DNA of 64,000 nt, from positions 615,226,476-615,290,475 of the forward strand of contig NC_081408.1 in assembly GCF_030272615.1 (NCBI RefSeq). The letters are read 5' to 3'. The translations under genes and the position numbers were made by a program. Below the pieces are notes generated by a model. It was not told the origin of the DNA. It did no database searches and saw nothing but the letters and a program-made list of their open reading frames with translations. Each line of letters begins with the position of its first letter. The first letter of the stretch is position 1. Shown here piece after piece: positions 32,653-45,190 of the stretch. The stretch is from Cryptomeria japonica. Taxonomy: Eukaryota; Streptophyta; Pinopsida; Cupressales; Cupressaceae.

Positions 32653-33333
32653 TTATCCTATCACCTTGCCCATAGGTAATAATCCCTGATTATCATCCAC
32701 TTTTAAAACACCTTTAGAATCAAAAGATAGGGCCCATTTGGATAAACTATTCGCAATTTGATTACATGCCCTTCTAATATGGCTAATTTTAAAGTTTTCA
32801 AAATTTTTTAGTTCTTCTATGATTACTACTAAGAGACCTTGAAGATGCCATGCACTTATCTCTCTATTCATAATTGCTTGAATTATTATTAAGGAATCCC
32901 CTTCTAGATAGAGGTTTCTAACCCCTTCTGTTTTTGCTAATCCTATCCCCAATAGCGCTACTTGGGCTTCAGCCTTATTGTTGGTGTTCTTCCAAAGCCT
33001 TTTAGCTCCATATTTTATAAGATCTCCATTGTCATCCCATATTACAAATCCAACCCCTGCTAGCTGACCAGAGTGTTGTGCTTCTCCATCAAAATTTACT
33101 TTAAACCATCCCTTCTCTGGTGGTTTCCATTGGACCTTCTCTGTTTTTTTCCTTTTACCCTTACACATTGATGTAGATCCATGTCTAATTTTGATTCCTG
33201 GCCAATCTTTTTGAATAATTCTGTCCATTGAGGTGAAGGAGTTGGATAATGAGGAAGATTGTGAAGCTGCTGAGCCTACCACCTCTTCAATAGCTCTATT
33301 AATTCTTGATAACAATCTCCTCTCATCCTCCAT
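32653..33333 (-). pseudogene. LINE ORF2 RNase H domain
   Basis: RVT_3-type RNase H: VNFDGEAQHSGQLAGVGFVI (first Asp), NNKAEAQVALLGIGLA (Glu), LYLEGDSLIIIQAIM (Asp), and an RRACNQIANSLSKWAL end with Asn or Ala in place of the last Asp (usually NxxAD). Removes the RNA strand after reverse transcription in plant L1 elements. It is in a different frame from the RT, so a frameshift lies between 33900 and 33340. Confidence 0.9.
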
Positions 33334-33899
33334 CTTGTCTTGAAAAATTCTTCTAATTCATTCCTTCCATATCTCCCATACAACTATGGAAGGGCTGGTT
33401 TTCCAAACACAAGAGAGGGTTGACCTCCTTGGTTGTCTTGGCCAGCTTTCAAAAACCTCTTTTAGGGAGCATTGTAGTAGTCCCTGCCAATTTAGGTTCC
33501 TCTGAGTTCAGACCAACACTTCTGTGCCACTTCACATGTTAAGAGCAAATGGTCCATAGATTCTTCTGACTAATTGCACATTAAACACTTTGATGGGCCC
33601 ACAAAGTCGTGCCTCTTCCTTCTTTCTCCTGTTAGAATTCTGCCTTTCATAGCTAACCAAGCAAAAGCACCTGCTTTTGAGAGACATTCTTTACTCCAAA
33701 AGAGGGCCCATGTTTTTGATTGAGTCTCCTCCCTACCTTCCATTAGCTGATAACCCAGTTTGAATGAATACTTACCATCCTTAGCCCCACACTAGATCAC
33801 CTTATCCTCTTTACCTGTGAGGAAAATCTTCTTCTGTTCCATCACATTTCTAAGTCTCTGCTACTCCTGAACAGACATTCCTATTGTTGACAAAACTTT
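33334..33899 (-). pseudogene. LINE ORF2 zf-RVT region
   Basis: Broken frame with FSLGYQLMEG-like and WLAMKGRILTGERRKRHDF blocks, then CLMCN, DHLLLTCEVAQKCW, the Cys/His zinc-binding region typical of plant LINE ORF2. Stops and the frameshift noted for the RNase H lie here. Confidence 0.75.
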
Positions 33900-35640
33900 C
33901 TAGTGCAATTCTTTTCCTAAGTCACCCTCTGAGCTATACCTGTAAACCTTCACTTTATCTCCCCACAACAGCACTAACAATTCCTTTGCCTCTGTGAAGT
34001 CTTCCATCTCTCTCAGAGTAGGTAGGCCTTCCCAAGAATCCTCCCAGAATTTGGCCTTTGCCCCATTCCCAATCTGCCATGTTAGATGGTCTATTACTAC
34101 CTTGCGACATTCCAAGATGAAGTTCCATATTATTGACCCTTTGGGCGGATTGCGAATCATGAAGATTCTATGATCCTCTACTGAATCTAGATACTTTGCT
34201 CTCAACACTTTTACCCACATATGATTTGAGTTAGAGTAGATATTCCAGACCAATTTGGCTCCTAGAGCACTGTTCATTTTTTGCCAATCCCTCAAACCAG
34301 CACCTCCTCTTACCTTAGCTTGATAAATTTTGTCCCATCCCAAAAGTGGGATTTTTTCTTGATCATTTGCCCCATTCCAAAAAAAATTCCTCTTTTGTTG
34401 GATTGAATTGATGACCTTTTTTGGGATTTTAAGGCACATCATTGAATAAATTGGGATGGCTAACACAACTGTTTTCAGCACTAAAATTCTGCCAGCTGAA
34501 GTTAGCCATCTACTTTTCCACCCCTCCATTTTATAAATGCAGCTATCGATTAGTTTTTTCCACAACTCCAACCTATTTGCTCCTCCAAAGAAGGCAATTC
34601 CTAGATATTTTCTCGGTAAGGACCCCACCTTCATTCCCAAAATTCTGCATATTTCCCTTTGCTTGCATGGTTTATAGTTAAAGAAAAAAATCTCAAAGTT
34701 ATGCCAATTAACTTTTTGTCCTGAGGCTATTTTGTAGATATCAAGGGTTTCTTTCATTACCCTTCCTTCCCTAGCAGAAGCATCTCCTGCTAGGAAGGTG
34801 TCATCTGCAAATTGTAAATATGTTATGGGTTTTACACTTGCTACTATTTGGACCCCCTTCCAAATGCCTAATTCCCATTTTTTGGAGATAAGACGCCTGA
34901 GCATTTCTGCCATGATAATGAATAAAAATGGTGAGCGAGGGTCACCTTGCCTTATACCTTTTGTAGATTCAAAAAACCCCTGGGGGCTACCGTTTACTAG
35001 GACTAAGAATCTAGGAGAGCTAATGCAACTTGTGACCTAGGCAATCCATTCTTCGCTGAAACCAAACCTCTGAAGGACTTTTATAAGGAAGTCCCGATTT
35101 ACGTCATCATATGCTTTCCTAATGTCAACCTTAATCATCATCTTCTTTGACCTTGCTATCCAAATGGAAGGAACAACTTCATGGGCCAGGATAATACCTT
35201 CTAAGATAGACCTACCTAGTGCGAGACCACTTTGTTTGCTTGAAATAACAAGATCCAAGACTAGTTTTAGTCTATTTGAAATGACTTTAGTAATGATTTT
35301 ATAAATGGAATTGCAAAGGAATATCGGGCGAAAGTCATTGAAAGAGTTGATTTCCGCCTTCTTTGGGATCAAAGCTATGAAAGTGTTGTTGAAATCTTTT
35401 AAAATGAAGCCTCCCTTCCAAGATTCCTCAACAACTCCATGGATGTCTTCTGCCATTATGTCCCAAAACTTTTGAAAGAAAAGAGCTGGGAAGCCATCTG
35501 GTCCAGGTGATTTTTCTACACCTAAACTAAAGACAACCTTTTTAACCTCTTCAATTGAAACCTACTCCATTAACCTTCTGTTGTGGTCTTCCATTATACA
35601 CGGAGGGATGACCTCTAGAATATGAGGCATGTTTTCTTCC
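33900..35640 (-). pseudogene. LINE ORF2 reverse transcriptase
   Basis: Order of RT blocks: EKSPGPDGFPALFFQKFWD, FIALIPKK, DFRPIFLCNSIYKIITKVIS, KVDIRKAYDDVNRDFL, a stop after EEWIA, GIRQGDPRSPFLFIIMAEML, and the catalytic box YLQFADDTFLAGD. Then LGMKVGSLPRKYLGIAFFGG, WKSRWLTSAGRILVLKTVV and WDKIYQAKVRGGAGLRD, as in plant L1 elements. The whole part to 33900 is in the same frame as the endonuclease. Confidence 0.93.
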
Positions 35641-36143
35641 TGATTATCCATCCTATTAAAGATTTCTGAGAAATGCTCAATTGTTGCCCAGTTAATTTGT
35701 TGTAGGTCTATGATTGTGATTCCATCTTTATTTTTGATTGAGAAGATCTTGTTGTGTGCTCTTTTAACTTTGACTGAGGTGTGGAAGAATTTTGTGTTCC
35801 TATCACCATCCTTTAGCTAGGTTTCTCTGGATTTTTGTCTCGAGTAAATCTCCTTTGTAGCTAAAACCTCCGAGTATTTAGTGCTAAGTATTTTATCCTT
35901 TTTAAATAGATCTTCATCCATCCCATTGCTGATAATTTTCTCATGTAACTATTTTAGGCTTTTTTCTAAATCAATCTTATCTTTAAAGATATTTCTAAAA
36001 TATTCTCTATTCCATTGCTTTAATTGTTCCTTTACAAATTGGAGTTTTTTGAAAAAAGTGAAAGCTTTATTACCTGGATTAACCGGCTTGTGTTTCCACC
36101 ATTGGTCAATAAGGTCTCTGAGGCTACCATCCCGGAGCCACAT

Positions 36144-36890
36144 TGCCTCAAATTTGAAAGAACATCTCTTTGGAGCACTATCATCTTGATTCCTTAGGCA
36201 TATGGGATAATGGCCTTATCCCGAGATAGGTAGAATCTCCGCTTCACTGGTCCAGTGGCTCTCGGACCAATCTCCAGCTATAAAAAACCTATCTAACTTT
36301 TTAGCGATATTTAGGAAACCATTCCTCCTTTTGGTCCAGGTGAAGTACCCCATTTTGAAAGGAATTTCAATCAAACCTAAGCTTATAACAAAGGAGCTAA
36401 AATCTCTTTGGCTTTGCTTGTTCTATCCCACTTCCCCCATTTTGTCTGAAGGCCGAAGTAGGGCGTTGAAATCACCTCCTAGGATGAATACATTCTCCTT
36501 GTCATTACTCAAAATTTCAAATATCTTACTCCACACTTGATTTTTCAAATTTGTGTTTGTAGGCCCATATATGTTTAAGAGGAAGAAACTTGTTTGGAGT
36601 TCCAATGATTTAATCTTCAACCATTGCCACCAACGAGTGGCCCTTACAATGACCACTTCTACAACTGATTCCTTCCAAAGAGCTGGTAGGCCTCCTGAAG
36701 CGCCTTGTGCTCCCATCAAACCACATTTCCATGATTGAAATTTCCTAGTAAACAAACTAACATCCTCTTCTTTGATCTTTGTTTCTTGTAAGAGAAAGAT
36801 GTTCGGTCTCACTTGATCAATGCATCGCTTGATCAAGTGAATATTGTCAGGGGCATTGCAGCCCCTATCATTCCACAAGAGGATCCTCAT
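36144..36890 (-). pseudogene. LINE ORF2 apurinic-type endonuclease
   Basis: MRILLWNDRGCNAPDN (usually WNxRG), NIFLLQETKIKEED (catalytic Glu), LLNIYGPTN, FILGGDFNALLRPSDK (catalytic Asp-x-Asn), then, past a stop at 36420, FTWTKRRNGFLNIAKKLDRF. A final GHYPI block stands for the usual SDHxP, so the catalytic Asp-His pair is partly lost. This domain nicks the target DNA. Confidence 0.92.
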
Positions 36891-37087
36891 TTCCCTCGAG
36901 AAAAGGCATAGCCTCTTCCTAATCTCAATTTGCTTTGGCCTGCTACGTTGCCTGCCAATTCTTGTTTGAACTTATTTGACTTTGCACCTCTTTTCTTTTT
37001 CTCCCCAACTTTGGCTTTGGTTTGGAGGGATAGAGTAGTTTCCAAAGATCACCTCCCTTGCACTCCTTCTATTGCTGCCAATCCCAA

Positions 37088-38809
37088 TTAATCCTCTTCG
37101 ACTTGGAAACCTGAAGATTCATAGTCATAATCTAACCTAGAAAAGTTCCCTCCGCTGTCTTCTACCCCTTCAAAGGAGCTGTTTAGATTTCTGATTGGGG
37201 AGATTTGGATATCCTTGTATATTGGGTCCTCCCCTGGTGGGACTGTGTTTCTTCTCATCTTCTCTGAGTTACATGGAGAGTGCATTTGTTCTAAATTTGT
37301 CTCTATCTCTTGAATGGAGTGGACGATGTTGTCCTCCATAAAATTCACTGCATTGGGAGAGGGAGTAGTCATCTTGTTCCCCTGTTGTGGTGCCTTATTG
37401 TTTATCTTACATATTTGGGAGGTTGAGGTATTTTACTCTTATGGAGGGGCCCTGTTTTCCAGAGGATAAGATTCATTACCCTCCTCTCCTAAAGCCACCT
37501 CCCTCCTGACACCTTCTAGAATTTCATTCCCTAACAAACTCCATGCATTCCCATTAGTAGTGAGGAAGTGACCTTCACTGCCTTTCTCTAATCCCATTTT
37601 CTTATTGATATGAACGAGAGATTGAGCCTCTACCATAAAAGTCTCATGAATAATTGTCTTCTGATAGTCGACTATGACCATCTGGGTTCCCTCTAAATAG
37701 TTTCCACTATATTTTGCAATTGAGTTAATCTCCCAATCTTTTTCATTCCACTGGCATTCTCCATGATAACCTTTAGTCAATCTAATAATCTCCTTCTCCG
37801 GATGTTGTTGCATTATTTCTTTGTCTTTTGTTTCATTATTGTAGAAACCTAGTGGATGAATTTTATTGGAGCATTTAGCACATGATTCTATGTCTTCCTC
37901 TAGCATAATTTTTTGTTTCCAAATCCCCATCCCTATTTTAATTTCTAATGTATCTGGCAGATTATGAACTGTCTGCCAGTTTACACATAGTCTTGAAATC
38001 ATGGTGAAGTTAGATGGGTCTACAAGCTCTTCCGACATTACAAACTCCCCCAAGTGGTTACCTATTTGTTTTTGAGTTTCTGCATCCTTATACTCCTGAG
38101 GAAGACTCGGTAATTTAATCCAAATGAGGGTTTTTTCTATTGAGGCTTCGCATGGATTAAAATTTGGGGTCCAAGATGATATGTTTAAACCCTTTCCTTT
38201 AATAAGAAAAGGGCCATTTTCTAAAATCCAATCTCTATCCTGAGTTGTTGGGCAGATTACTAAATAATAACCATTGAGCAATGTTTTTAGGTCCATGCCT
38301 TCCCCCCAATTTTTGTCACACCAGTTCCTAAAATTGGTGAAGGCCGACCATATTCCTCCCCATTTAATGAAAATGCCTTTGTCTGTCAGAAAGCTAAGAG
38401 AGTCTTTCCATGCATCATTTGAAAGCTCAACTATCATAACTCTACTTATTTCGGCATTAGGGTTTACCTCTAGGACCTTTATTGCTTCTAAAGATATCTT
38501 TGGCCGCCAAAACTTCTTCTACACTATCCTGAAGTCCACTTTAGGGCCGGTTCTGAAATCATGATATCCTCGAAAGAAACCTGCCTTTTGTTTCCAAGGT
38601 GATTTGGGACCCTCTTCTCTCCTTCTATTCCATGGCTTAACATTCCTCGGAGCCTTCCATGACCAAGAGCCTTGTCGTGGTGTTTGCCGACCACTCACCT
38701 TCCATCAGCGGCTGTGATTTCTCCTCAAGGGCCATCTCCTGTCTATGTTGTCTCTAAAACTAAAACCCTCATGTCTCCTGAAGGTAGTGAACCTGCTCCG
38801 CTCCGCCAT
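37088..38809 (-). pseudogene. LINE ORF1 (DUF4283-type nucleic-acid-binding protein)
   Basis: One frame from ATG at 38809 (MAERSRFTTFRRHEGFSFRD) to 37088 with four stops. The main open part (38437-37439) holds the DUF4283 core (WGGIWSAFTNFRNWCDKNWG, YLVICPTTQDRDWILENGPF, LNISSWTPNFNP, WIKLPSLPQEY) and a degenerate zinc site (CAKCSNKIHPLGFY). In plant L1 elements ORF1 binds the element RNA. The tail (37372-37088) is acidic and Ser-rich. Confidence 0.88.
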
Positions 38810-38851
38810 TTTTTGAAACAATGTGGCTTAAAACATCATACAACCAGTTTT

Positions 38852-38860
38852 AAGGTATAT
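38852..38860 (+). repeat. LINE target site duplication, right copy
   Basis: AAGGTATAT directly beyond the LINE 5' end, followed by TAGATGGATGTCAAG of the interrupted RT. Confidence 0.85.
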
Positions 38861-39446
38861 TAGATGGATGTCAAGTCAACATTTCTAAATGGTGAGCTAG
38901 AAGAAGAGGTGTACATAGAGAAACTAGATGGATTTCAATTGATAGATCAAGGAGATATAGTTTGCTAGTTGAAGAAAGCATTGTATGGATCAAAGCAAGC
39001 CCCCAGAGCTTGGTATGCCAGATTGGATAAGTATATGTTGAAGCTTGGATTCAACAAAGGTACTGCTGATAGTAATCTATATTTCAAGATTGATCATATT
39101 AACATTTTGATTGTTGAAGTTTTTGTTGATAAAATTATTTTTGGAGGAAATGATAGTTTGTGCAAGAAGTTTGCTAATGAGATGCAAAATTAATTTGATA
39201 TATCTATGATTGGTGAGATGAAATTCTTTTTGGGATTGCAAATTACTCAACTAGACGTATGTGAAGGAATTGTTGAAGAAATTTGGATTAGAAGATTCAA
39301 AGCGAGTTGGTACCCCTATGGTGACTGGATGTAAGTTGACTAAGGATGATGATTTCCCTAAAGAAAATCAGACCCGATATAGATCTATGATTTGTGGATT
39401 TCTATATTTGACTCCGACTAGATCGGATATCATGAATGATGTTTGA
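38861..39446 (+). pseudogene. Copia-2 RT C-terminal part and RNase H start
   Basis: MDVKSTFLNGELEEEVYIEK, KKALYGSKQAPRAWYARLDK and VFVDKIIFGGND (catalytic VDD changed to VDK) follow the LINE. A small deletion after ITQLD removes about 10 residues. KELLKKFGLEDSKRVGTPMV and MICGFLYLTPTRSDIM then end abruptly where Copia-3 gag sequence begins. Dead by both the active-site change and the truncation. Confidence 0.88.
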
Positions 39447-41843
39447 GCTTGAGGAGCTTGAAGCACTGATTGCCAAGAGATTACCTGGTGCAGGGCACAC
39501 ATCACTCCAAGCAAGCAATTTTGGTTTGTTTAAGATTTTTTTGTGTTGTCTTTCAGGTTGTAATAATGGATCAACCATTTGGGACTCAGTGGAGCCATGG
39601 TTGAGTTGACCAAGCTTTGATATGTTCAGGATGCCATTAAGTCTAGGAAGTTGTAATGCTGATGTTGATCATAGGTGTAGTACTCTGAATCAGAGTCATC
39701 ATGTAATAGGGGTCTAATGTATTGTTTTTAGGTCCTCTAAGATGCTTAGAGGGCCTTTGGGATCCTTGTAATACACTTGAATGAAAAGTTGCATCAAAAA
39801 ATGTAAAAGTTGTTGAGCAACATTTTGCAACATTTTGCAAAAGTTGCATTTTTGGATGTTGGCATTGAAAAGTTGGTTCAACCAACTGAATCATCAGCAT
39901 ATAAGCCAAAAAAAACTTCATTGTATGGGTTGGAGGATTTGGAATGAAAAAGAAAGTTTTTGAGTTGTAAAGAAATCTTGTCTTTTCACTTTTTTGACAG
40001 TTTTCTTTGTTTTTGGTTGGATTGTATGGTCCAGTATAGAATTGTCAATAGAATCTCATTACAGGGCATGAGAGGTTGTTGAATAATCTTTCCAACAGGG
40101 TAGATTAGCAAGTCTAAGTGTGTTTGGTTGCAGAGATCTAATCCATTCTCTGTGACTAGGTGTAAAACCCTCACAAAGTAGGGTTTAAGGGAAAAATGGC
40201 TCTAACCTGAGCATCCATTGATGGAACCAATTGTAATCATGTGCAATGATAGGTTAGGGTCTATAAATAGGTTTAGAATAGGTTGTGTGTTTTTGCAGGC
40301 ATTTATGGAGGAGCTACAATGAAACCCTAGGCTCACAGCCAGGAGTTGGTGAGTCCAGGACAACAAGAGATGTGTGTTTTAAGAGCACATATGGATTGGT
40401 GGAGCCAAAAAATTGAGACATGGTTGGAAATCCATTTGAATGTCCTTAAAATATCCCTAATTTATTTGCACAAATAATTTGACTGGTGAAGTTTTTTAAG
40501 ACCAAATTTGGGAGTCACCCGAGTAGGTCTAAACCCTTGAAAATAGGAGAGTTTTGGTTCCCATATGTGTAAGGAGAACCCAGATACAATTATTCCATAT
40601 TGTTTGTAGCTCTGAAAAGGGTACTCAAATATTCAATTTATTTCTAGCCTCGTGTGGGAAAATTTCAAACTTAGTCTTGAAAACCGCTATTGGAGGGATA
40701 ATTGTATTAGGCCTATTTGGAGCTGGTAGAGACAAAGAGAGGTTGGGAAACCTTGGCGATGATATTTAAGGTGATAAAACCTCTCAAGGAAATTAAATAC
40801 CTTATGTAAGTTCATTTTTCCCACCTAGAACAAGTTGGTGTTTTGTGATCCTTTGCAGAGGTTGTTGGAGCCTTAGGTGTGGTGTTAGGGATTGAGGTGG
40901 AATGCTCAAAAGGTAGGTAGATTGCCAAATATTAGTGGCTATACCTTGGAGGAAAGTGAAAGTGGATTATACCTTGGAGGTCTAAATAGAAAAACCCCTA
41001 CCAAGTACCATTGGATGGGCTTGAGGAGTTAGAAGGGTTGAGTAAGACAAGGAAGACAAGAAGGTGAATAGGATTAGCTCCAAGACTCTCTGCATCATTA
41101 CCTAAAGGAGATGGTAAGTATGAAGGAAACTTGCCTCTTAAATGTTGTTCTTGCAATAAGGTAGGTCATTTTTCCTCAAGGTGTCCGAAAAGAGTTGCTA
41201 GAAAAACTTACAAGCCTAGATTTCAGAAGAGATGTTATTATGCTATTGATGAAAGTATGTTAGATAAAGGAAGTATACGTGATAATGAATGTGTGTTTAT
41301 TTCTATCAAGAAAGATGATTAAAATACCTACCAATTTTGCTAGCTGCATGAATGTGGAAAGACCTTTGGCTGCTCAAGTTGAAAATAAAGATGAATGGTT
41401 GATTGACAATGGACGCTCTCATCATATGATAGGAGATAAGAGTATGTTTGTGAGCCTAGAAAAGTTTGAAGGTGGAGTTGTAATATTTGGTGATGAAAAA
41501 GCTAGTATAATCTGTGGTAGAGGTTCCTTTTGTCTTGATTCTAAGCATAATACTGATGATGTCTTGTATGTATAAGGCCTAAAGCATAATATTTTGAGTG
41601 TTGGACAGATGGTTGACAACTGATATGATCTTCAGTTGAAGAATGGCATTTGTAGAATCTTGGGTAGCTGTAGAATTGAGATTGCATCAAGTAGAAAAAA
41701 TAAAGGTAATATCTTTCACTTAAATAGTGCCAGTAAAAGCTGTTTGTCTTGGCATTTGATCATTTGGTCAACTGGTAATGTAATGTGTGTTTTCTTGATG
41801 AAACTGGTATATGTCTCTTGTGCATAGAGATTGGATTTATGTA
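39440..41843 (+). pseudogene. Copia-3: gag, CCHC and protease fragment, split by an insert
   Basis: ELEELEALIAKRLP (39447-39486) continues after a 1.6-kb insert as LPKGDGKYEGNLPLK, the intact knuckle CCSCNKVGHFSSRC, PRFQKRCYYAIDE, and, after a frameshift, a protease region WLIDNGRSHHMIGD (DSG changed to DNG). A pre-integrase part with stops ends near 41760. Closely related to Copia-2. No integrase or RT remains. Confidence 0.82.
39487..41096. mobile_element. Unclassified 1.6-kb insertion in Copia-3
   Basis: The flanks carry ATTACCT on both sides (39480-39486 and 41097-41103), and removing the insert restores the copia gag frame. Ends read GGTGCAGGG and, inverted, GATGCAGAG, a weak terminal inverted repeat. 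It has a TATAAATAG at 40262-40270 (plus) and no recognisable coding region. It could be a non-autonomous DNA transposon or a degraded solo LTR; the 7-bp duplication does not decide. Confidence 0.6.
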
Positions 41844-42450
41844 TGATGACTATTTTGTATGTTGTCATTGATGGCAACTATGTTTCTTTAAGTCATCTAA
41901 TTCCTACAGTTCAACTATTTAGACTTAACTGGTAAAGCAGAGACAATTTTATCAGAACTGGTAATTAGGACTTCAACAGGTAAATGACATACAATGTTAC
42001 ATTCCGATAACCGATACATGAAAATCATGAAGATGGAGATTATGTGGTTTTGCAGTAGCATTGAAGATTATCAGATGAAGGTATGTTAGTGACCACACAT
42101 ACTGAATTGATCAAGTGAATGAGATTTAGTTGATAGAATAGATTAGTAGATGGAGACTTAACTGGTAGTGATGAAAATCACTCAGATCGGTAAAATGACA
42201 TAGTATTGGATTTGTTATGTCAGTTGCCGACATAACTTATGCGTACAATGCAAGATTGTCTAGATGCATTGAAGCTATGGAATTGTAATAATGTTCTAGT
42301 TGACCTTATGATAATTTTAATTGTGTGATGAGGTATGAAAGGATATATATACACGAGCTTGATAGTGTGATAGGTTATGAGCGAATTTTGTATTTTTGAT
42401 GGTGTGAAGATTAGAGGAGTTGAAAGATGAAGTCTTTGTGATTTTGTAAT
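41844..42450 (+). repeat. 5' LTR of element G, left part
   Basis: Begins near TGATGACTATTTTG or the TGTTGTCATTGATGG at 41860; the exact start is not certain. Contains TATATATA at 42343. Ends at GTAAT, the target of element F, and continues at 57758. Confidence 0.65.
42446..42450 (+). repeat. Target duplication GTAAT of element F, left copy
   Basis: GTAAT here and at 57758-57762 flank the LTR termini of F exactly (5 bp is the copia and gypsy norm). Confidence 0.85.
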
Positions 42451-43333
42451 TGTTAGGGTTCTCATAGATACTGAGAGTGGGGGGTGAATCAGTATCTATC
42501 TGGTTATGAGATTTTCTTAAAACTGAATATGCAGAATATAAAGTAACAATATACCGGTATGCAAGAATTAATGTAAATAACAAAATCAAAAGAATCCACA
42601 TGAAAAGAACACCATAACACAAGATGTTTAACGAGGAAACCAGGTGTGGGAAAAACCTCGGTGGGATTTGTGACCCACAATATTTTCTTACTGGCCAATA
42701 AGAGAATATTACTTACAATAGGGGCCTGCACATGCAGGAAGGCCAACTGCCTAGAGCTCACTGCTCAACAAGAAGTCACACTTACTTACAAAGAGGATTT
42801 ACACAAATCCAATATTCTATACTGCTTTACAATAGCATCTTCAATGCCAGATTCAGTACCAGTTCTTGCTCTGTTCTTTACATATACCCTTGACCTACAA
42901 TTTGCACATTAGGTCTGCCTTATATTTTATTTATTACATACTCTCTATCTCCTACAAATGCCTACAATGATCTCTTTTATATACAAGAGTCATTTTACAT
43001 TTTTCCAAGTCGGCTTACAATGATAAACAAAATATTACATATCAAAAATCTTGTCGGCCTCTGTGCTAGTATACATATTTCCTTCTGTGCCGGTGTACAT
43101 CTTCTGTGCCAGTGTCGGTGTACATTGATTTTGTTGATGCCAGTGTATTGTTCTATTTGAGTAATGCTTTGCCGGTATAATGTCTTTGTCGGAGCCATAG
43201 GATTTGCAAGGTTGCCTGTGTAATGCTTTGCCGGTATAATGTCTTTGCCAGTGCCATAGGATTGCAAGGTTGCCATCAATGACAAAACCTTCAATCACAC
43301 ACAATGTCTCATTGGAGTGTCCATATGCCAACA
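42451..43333 (-). repeat. 3' LTR of element F (883 bp)
   Basis: On the minus strand it starts TGTTGGCATATGGACACTCC and ends CCCTAACA. It has TATATAAAAGAG (42972-42983, minus), repeated GCCGGTATAATGTC-type blocks (43140-43260) and the C-run box near 42478. Nearly the same as 56876-57757. Confidence 0.92.
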
Positions 43334-43346
43334 ATCTCCCCCTTTG
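43334..43346 (-). promoter_or_regulatory. Polypurine tract of element F
   Basis: The minus strand reads CCAAAGGGGGAGAT directly before the LTR start, identical to element E. Confidence 0.85.
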
Positions 43347-43501
43347 GCATTGATGGCAACACTCATGAGAAATTTCAAAAGATATCCAAAATTGTGTATA
43401 CCCAAAAAAATGTTACCAAAAATATGAGCGCTCCCCCTGAGCATGTGATCTCGTGATCCCTGTGTTTTGAATTTTCTCATCTACTACTCCTCTTTTGGCA
43501 T

Positions 43502-43506
43502 CAATG
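43502..43506 (+). repeat. Target duplication CAATG of element C, left copy
   Basis: CAATG here and at 52105-52109 flank the TGTAGCG and TACACA ends of C. Confidence 0.88.
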
Positions 43507-45187
43507 TGTAGCGTCGTAAATTGTATGCACTTGCTAGGGTGGTACAATTTCACACCTAGCTTAGCACCCGCCTTGGCGCATTTTGCATTTTGCATTGCAT
43601 TTCCCCTTTAGCACTTAATTAATTAAATTAATTAGGTCTAGGGTTCTATTTCATCATCTTCCATATCATAAAGTTGGGCCCTTTTCATTAAAGTGTGCCC
43701 CTTTCATTTTATTCCTCCAATACATCATTTAATCAAAAACCCTAATTAGGTCCTATTTTGAACTTGGGGGCTTGATTTTGGGGGTCAAAACACCTCGAAA
43801 TCACCTGTAACTTTGGGATTCTCTCTAAAACCATCATATCTGACGGCCCTGAAAATTTGGTGAAAAGTTTTCGGGACCATGGCGCCCAGAGAGGACCATG
43901 GCGCCCGGAGTGCACATGGTCCCAGACATTTTTCCTGAAATTTTAGGAGCGCGATCCAATCATAAAATAAATCTTAACCCCAAGAAATTGGCGGGAGATT
44001 CAATCTCTAGGTCGGCCAAAAGTTGAAATTAAGACCTAGGGTTTCATATATAAGAGCTCTCTTTCTTCATTGGAAAGGATCAGAGATTTTTGGTTTGAAG
44101 GACCTTCTATGCAGCGAAAGAGCAGATCTTTGAAGACTTCAACAACATTCAACATCCATCCATCAAGCATTCATCAATTTCATTCATCCATTTAGGGCTT
44201 TGAAGACATTGAAGAGCAATAGGGGATCACCAACTGATGATTGGCTTGTACCCCTCCCTTGGGGTTGGGTATGATTTCATGTTGTTTTCATGTCTTTGTA
44301 TAAGCCTCATTATATCACTTGTATTCATGCTTTAGATCTCTTTACATCTTGATTTGGAGCATTTACATTATCATTTACGAGCAATTAGGGTTTACTTTCT
44401 AGGTTGCTCTAGTTTGCTTACTTGCATTTTAGGATCTTGCACACACACAAGGTCTGCACACACACTACTTTTACAATACAACTTGGCTATTCATGGAGGT
44501 GGAAATCACCAAAGCGGGGGTTTGACTAAGGCAAAACCCTATATAGCCACCTACAACCCTTTTCAGATATAAGTGCAGATTTCCGAATTTGAAGGACGCC
44601 GCAAGTTGCAGATCCGACGGAAGCAGACGAAGACTGAACTTCACACCAAATTGTAGAGAAAAAGACTAGGACAGGGGCATGGGGCACCCTGGTCTTGCCA
44701 GGTAGGGGCGCTGGGTGCCCTGGTCCCTGGGACAGGGGCGCTGGGTGCCCTGGTCGTTCTGTCAGACAGCAGTTTCAGCATTTTTCTGACAGCTTTTCAG
44801 GTTGCAAAACAACAGTTTCAGGTGCAGAATCAGGACAGTGGCGCCCGCGCCCCCATCCCAAACATTTCCACTTAGATTTTAACCCCAGGTACACATCTGC
44901 ATTCTCCTTTTATCCTTGTGTTTACAGCTTTTCATCACTTAATCTCAATCTTGCAATCTTGTTACTAGTTCATACTTGCACTCTAGGGCTAGTAGTTGAA
45001 CTTGCATCATTTTATCTATCATTTGCAACAAAGGAATAGAAATCCTAATAGGTAGCCCATGGCTCTCTCTTCCACAAAAAGAAGTAGCCAATTGTGTGAT
45101 ACCTCTAGGCTCTTTCGTATTCCACAAGTGTGTGATTGAAAGTGAGATTAGGGCATGTTTGCTTAGTGTCACTTTTTCCCCTACACA
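43507..45187 (+). repeat. 5' LTR of element C (1681 bp)
   Basis: Closely matches 50423-52104; the differences seen by eye are mostly C/T or G/A. Includes paired 'ACCATGGCGCCC' motifs (43878-43912), TATATAAG at 44047, and a GC-rich pair 'GGGGCGCTGGGTGCCCTGG' at 44703-44757. Confidence 0.95.
44047..44054 (+). promoter_or_regulatory. TATA box in the C LTR
   Basis: TATATAAG about 540 bp into the LTR, followed by GAGCTCTC and an A/T-mixed leader. The second LTR has it at 50963-50970. Confidence 0.6.
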
Positions 45188-45190
45188 TTT

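Noticed and set aside
43035-43334. Overlapping 99-codon minus-strand ORFs in the F LTR
   Set aside because: They lie in the LTR, overlap in several frames and arise from the repeated GCCGGTATAATG blocks.
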